Positions 61,501 through 64,000 of a DNA stretch of 64,000 bases are shown here, piece after piece. The DNA is taken from positions 1 through 64,000 of IMG/VR virus record IMGVR_UViG_3300022538_000960. One strand, 5' to 3'. Made by a program: the position numbers and the translations under genes. The notes under the pieces are model-generated. The model did not search any database. It was not told the origin of the DNA and was given only the letters and a program-made list of their open reading frames with translations. This DNA comes from a virus. The stretch's first letter is position 1, and every line of letters starts with the position of its first letter.

Positions 61501-64000
61501 ATGAAAGTTTTTGCCCGTGAACATAAGGGGATGTTGACCCCTGTAGAGGGACTGAGATCCATTACATGGGTTGATGCGGTTCTTCGTAAAGATCTTGTAA
61601 AACGCGGTAGGATGTCATTTATGTTGGGGCAAATTCAGAGATTAACCAGGAATTTTCAAGCAATTCATTCGAAATTAACCCCAGCTCAGACATTTCAATT
61701 TTTCGAAACAGTTAAGACTTTTGTAAGTAAGATAAACTCGATGGGGGGAATTAAATTAGATTGGCAAGTTAACCGAGGCAAACTTCAATTTATAGATGAA
61801 ATAACAGGTAAAGAGTGGCAAAAATTGGATCTTGGGAAAATCGAAAAAAACTGGTTGCAATTTTCCGAAGGTGGATGGGTTAAATTCATGAAAGAATATT
61901 CCCAAAAGATCCGGCATATGATGATTTCGTTTGGAGTTAAATATTCTAGGCATGATCCTCGCCTGCCCTATTGGACTCAGGGCCAAATTGAATCGATGTT
62001 ATCGACTGAGTGGGGTCGACGATTCCCCAAAAAGTTAGTGTTTGCTGATCTGTCCCGGGCTGAACAAAATGCATTCCGAGAGAAAATAGAGGTAGAAATG
62101 CATGATCAGCTATCAAAAAGTGAATTATCCAAGTTTTTTACCAAAGCAGAATTAGAGCGATGGAAATCCGGAACCTTAATGAAAGGTCATCTTTCTTTGA
62201 TTCAGCTCTTTGGTGGTTCTTGGGGGGTTTTAGAAGTTACCCCAGCATCGAGGGCATATGAGGCCGGCGAATTATACGCAAAGGGAACCGATGTTGCAAT
62301 TCCTCGTCTAAGTGAATTAGTTATATCAGGACCAGTTGGACAAAGATTGGCGCGATCATTTACCCCCCAGCAACGTGATATGATGAATTATATGTCAAAC
62401 ATTCAACCCCTTTTAAGATATGGTGTTTTGCCGGAATCCCATTATCCGATTGTAAAAGCTTCGGAAATAAATCTTGACCCTATGACAACTCACTTGGGAT
62501 TTAAGCAAGAAGTTGGGATTATAGAAGATAAATCCTTCAGAATTAAGTGTGTTGAAACTGGAGAAATTTTTAATTCTCTCGAAGAAGTTCCTGGCCGTTA
62601 TTTGAAACAATATACACTGAGGCCCATGGGCATGAATGCCTATATGCATCCTAAAACTTTGGAATCATTGTACGGACAGCAGCCAACCATAGCAGAATTT
62701 AATATAGGGAAGAAGACAGTTTATGTTCCCAGACCAGCATTATCATTTATTCGGGGTGCCCCAGCGAAAGTTACAAAGAGTGGGGACCCTTATACAATAG
62801 TTGGGAAGGAAATCCAAACATTTAAAAACCTCTTTGTGATGGCTGCCGATTATAAGTTAATCGAAGATAAAGAGGCGAAGAAACTTGCCGAACGGGAATT
62901 TTTTGCAAGAGTTGAAGATTATAGAAATATGTTATTGACCGATAAGTCCGCCTATATAAAACTTACCAAGCCGACTATTCCAGGAGTACAAGGTAAAATT
63001 TCCATGGCATTCCCTCCAGGAATGGCCAAGGCATTGGGATTGCCGCAGGATATGTTCGCTCATATAACTACGGGATTTGGAGTCCAGGGTGTGTCCATGG
63101 AGTCGATTGGAGAGGAGTATTTTAATAAGGCCATGGATGCTCACCAGATAAAAATCGGGCCAGACACCGGAAAATTTAGGGGTGGCACAGGATCGATTTA
63201 TCCAAATAAATTGGCATTTAGAGAGTCCCTTAGTAAAGGCGAGGAACTGCTGGCTGGGACCCTTATTCGAATCCCACCAGAAAGTAAATTCGCAGCTTTT
63301 GATACGTTAATTGACGTCAGAAGGGATCAAGCCGCTGGGATGCGTCTTCAGCTTAGAGAGGCTATGATGGCCCATTTCGATTTTGACGGGGATATTGCGC
63401 CACTAGGATTTGCGAATCTTACACCGGAAGACCAGGAGCAGGTTTTGAAGGATCTTGTGAATAAGCAACATATTGATCGCGAGGCACATAAAACATTAGC
63501 TGAAAGAATAAAAAAGTTGCATGCCAATGTTCTTGAATATGAAACCAGCAAAGATGCTGCAACCAAGAAGCAACTTGTCAAAGAGCTTGAGCAAATTCAA
63601 GAACTCGAAAAGACAATGAATGTCAATGTCTATGGCCAGGGTATTTGGGTGAGGGAAGCCAAGCCGGGAGTAACTCCAAAGGAAATTAAATTAGGAGTTG
63701 GCGATGAGATGAGGTTCCGGAAGATGAATTTGCACCAGTTTATGAAGGGATTACCATCTATTGATCTTCCAGGAAAGTTGATTAGCCTTCCGGGTGAAGA
63801 ATTGGAGCTACATCTTTCTAATATGCTTACAAAGACGGCTACAGCGTATTCTTATCGAGAAACAATGAGAATGAGAGCGTCCGGCAGATTATTTGGCGGA
63901 AAGTTGACCCAACAATACTTGGATTTGTATGATCAACTGGTTGGGAAAGTTACCGCATTCAAAAAAATTCCGCTTGCGGATGCAGAGGCTTTGACTCGGG
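58537..64000 (+). CDS. Giant protein: DEDDh exonuclease plus RNA-polymerase-like DFDGD domain (3' end outside window)
   Basis: Open frame of at least 1,821 residues, starting ATG 58537, 12 bases after nrdJ, running off the window. Near the N-terminus is a Gly-rich hydrophobic patch (FPTVLLGGGFLAW). Residues 500-720 show a DnaQ-type exonuclease: Asp507-x-Glu509 in AFIDFETFG, Asp609 in SAGFDVDRV, His713 and Asp718 in HEASID. Around 1,580-1,620 TLIRIPPES precedes AHFDFDGDIA (Asp1615/1617/1619), the catalytic three-Asp motif of the beta-prime double-psi barrel in cellular, YonO and crAss-like RNA polymerases. I infer a single-chain, possibly virion-packaged RNA polymerase with a fused proofreading-like or DNA-trimming exonuclease. 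The downstream bridge helix and trigger loop would lie partly outside. Confidence 0.6.
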   Translation, partial: MPIIYDPEEDQFVDRHGYLFPTVLLGGGFLAWKKYYGSPQLGRKFSPRAFVGFVKDLDPQDYLRKYLTRPDKPELPLQRRLVETAVEYEKSKSVIEFLTDADMKTIHSIGSALPTPMKAEEIEFKRQVIRQFNPVTYDLVRSNVEKTQEVFNELLENVEESKHLQSVLKQQLERYRFKKSRLLIYSKFSEIISPEMLKSEAGHPVLMRQLWDMQKKQVQEARRLAQILQNETPETIVNLKIPKVLERIDPTTIIDERRARLQPAGKTISDTGIKLSYTNYKSFLQELRRARVDSKAVAAIESIDPLLRQHLNELAHTKPRITYALRDNAFNLQAVIKLSIQTKEEGKREIINLKIPLARGGRLRINGTGYIPQRYRGIKPLIPEIERIESDIYESVIRNLNKRFKSEVWHKVMDGDARGGERSINALIKEPIDERLIIESGRPVHDFIEQNIIQDARLGYLSPTRGFRTEDERRVVLDRFKKMQKLKLLLLEGGGKLKLPNRYAFIDFETFGTKTNYLPHQVTVGIIENGAVVDWYTGKIDPRSINTNYAFPEVDLKLSFKGKTREQVMKEFDEIGQPISKIRRDLEEFLRKNAKGGKLPVAAWSAGFDVDRVMGQQFLGAKAYLGETWDPMDLQKAIDPDVQASVSLRSVGRSRKIFVPTSSKKDLILNKKVIELFKKNRNLMSILKDKDPGFHGKLMKAVSEKQIRDLVMHEASIDVLVANKVFQDIAKDINLHSSVVMRDLNAMLLSYHRALTRSINPIGINHWTTRALGSNFPSLSPAQILQGKFTKFDIRDLAPLTRLGLDPTRPFYQQWVSAHLITKDVPDLITKTYKKIADKHGELFKSIDTLTIFNPLTAESAGLIDFQAADEMAIKMGTKEIRIPHTGKLKLIPELREYFEQIKSTRSPREREIVLSKLRQKMAKSYQKGSHFQEWLPGYTLLGEAEGFTFNTSTPLMSTIENIEYNNENKEIAIRLQTASRPEKYGHPMKVFAREHKGMLTPVEGLRSITWVDAVLRKDLVKRGRMSFMLGQIQRLTRNFQAIHSKLTPAQTFQFFETVKTFVSKINSMGGIKLDWQVNRGKLQFIDEITGKEWQKLDLGKIEKNWLQFSEGGWVKFMKEYSQKIRHMMISFGVKYSRHDPRLPYWTQGQIESMLSTEWGRRFPKKLVFADLSRAEQNAFREKIEVEMHDQLSKSELSKFFTKAELERWKSGTLMKGHLSLIQLFGGSWGVLEVTPASRAYEAGELYAKGTDVAIPRLSELVISGPVGQRLARSFTPQQRDMMNYMSNIQPLLRYGVLPESHYPIVKASEINLDPMTTHLGFKQEVGIIEDKSFRIKCVETGEIFNSLEEVPGRYLKQYTLRPMGMNAYMHPKTLESLYGQQPTIAEFNIGKKTVYVPRPALSFIRGAPAKVTKSGDPYTIVGKEIQTFKNLFVMAADYKLIEDKEAKKLAEREFFARVEDYRNMLLTDKSAYIKLTKPTIPGVQGKISMAFPPGMAKALGLPQDMFAHITTGFGVQGVSMESIGEEYFNKAMDAHQIKIGPDTGKFRGGTGSIYPNKLAFRESLSKGEELLAGTLIRIPPESKFAAFDTLIDVRRDQAAGMRLQLREAMMAHFDFDGDIAPLGFANLTPEDQEQVLKDLVNKQHIDREAHKTLAERIKKLHANVLEYETSKDAATKKQLVKELEQIQELEKTMNVNVYGQGIWVREAKPGVTPKEIKLGVGDEMRFRKMNLHQFMKGLPSIDLPGKLISLPGEELELHLSNMLTKTATAYSYRETMRMRASGRLFGGKLTQQYLDLYDQLVGKVTAFKKIPLADAEALTR

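Noticed and set aside
1-64000. tRNA genes, CRISPR arrays, integrase, transposase or reverse transcriptase
   Set aside because: I looked for TTCGA-type T-arms, regular spaced repeats and recombinase or RT motifs and saw none; a tRNAscan or CRISPR search could still find a weak one.

Overview
The window is one continuous stretch of a large tailed-phage genome (class Caudoviricetes) with a contractile, myovirus-type tail. The evidence is an ordered set of terminase large subunit, portal, prohead protease/scaffold, major capsid protein, neck proteins, a 905-residue tail sheath, tail tube, tail chaperone-like proteins and a 2,000-residue protein in the tape-measure position. No integrase, tRNA or ribosomal gene was seen. 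Two bacterial-looking passengers, a PorV-type outer-membrane barrel and a class II ribonucleotide reductase, suggest a Gram-negative host, possibly in the FCB group. That host assignment is inference.

Layout. (1) 1-3,900, minus strand: a dense arm of mostly tiny genes, nearly all with a strong GGAGG-type ribosome binding site; recognisable are an SSB-like OB-fold protein, an HNH nuclease and an HEXXH metallopeptidase. (2) 3,901-4,202: divergent control region with two copies of a promoter-like motif, TTTGAACTATAACATA. (3) 4,203-7,600, plus: a trypsin-like serine protease with intact His/Asp/Ser triad, several small membrane proteins and a secreted PorV-like outer-membrane protein. (4) 7,735-20,424: a 12.7-kb glycan cluster (acyltransferase, RmlB-like SDR, DegT aminotransferase, pyruvyl-transferase-like protein, seven GT2-type glycosyltransferases, three methyltransferases), partly built by duplication. 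(5) 20,438-24,793: RecU-like resolvase, VSR-like homing nuclease, HNH, M15 endolysin, AAA+ ATPase and a Cys-rich protein that may be the small terminase. (6) 24,723-27,616: small Gly/Ala-rich, membrane-active-looking proteins. (7) 27,633-38,003: packaging and head. (8) 38,064-50,143: neck, sheath, three tube-like paralogues and chaperones. (9) 50,200-64,000: a 2,018-residue protein with an embedded PD-(D/E)XK-like nuclease, a class II ribonucleotide reductase, and a protein of at least 1,821 residues, cut by the window edge, that joins a DEDDh exonuclease signature to the DFDGD metal-binding motif of multisubunit-type RNA polymerases.

How it may work together (inference). The last giant protein may be a virion-carried RNA polymerase delivered with the tape-measure-position protein, as known for giant crAss-like phage polymerases. 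The recurring TTTGARCTATAAC motif, one copy of which directly follows a clear intrinsic terminator, is the natural candidate for its promoter. Homing endonucleases have invaded repeatedly: five HNH genes of two families plus one VSR-like gene. One HNH-bearing insert of about 1 kb splits an Ig-domain neck gene in mid-domain, leaving either a split gene or a group I-type intron. The glycan cluster and the PorV-like protein point to modification of the virion or the infected cell surface.
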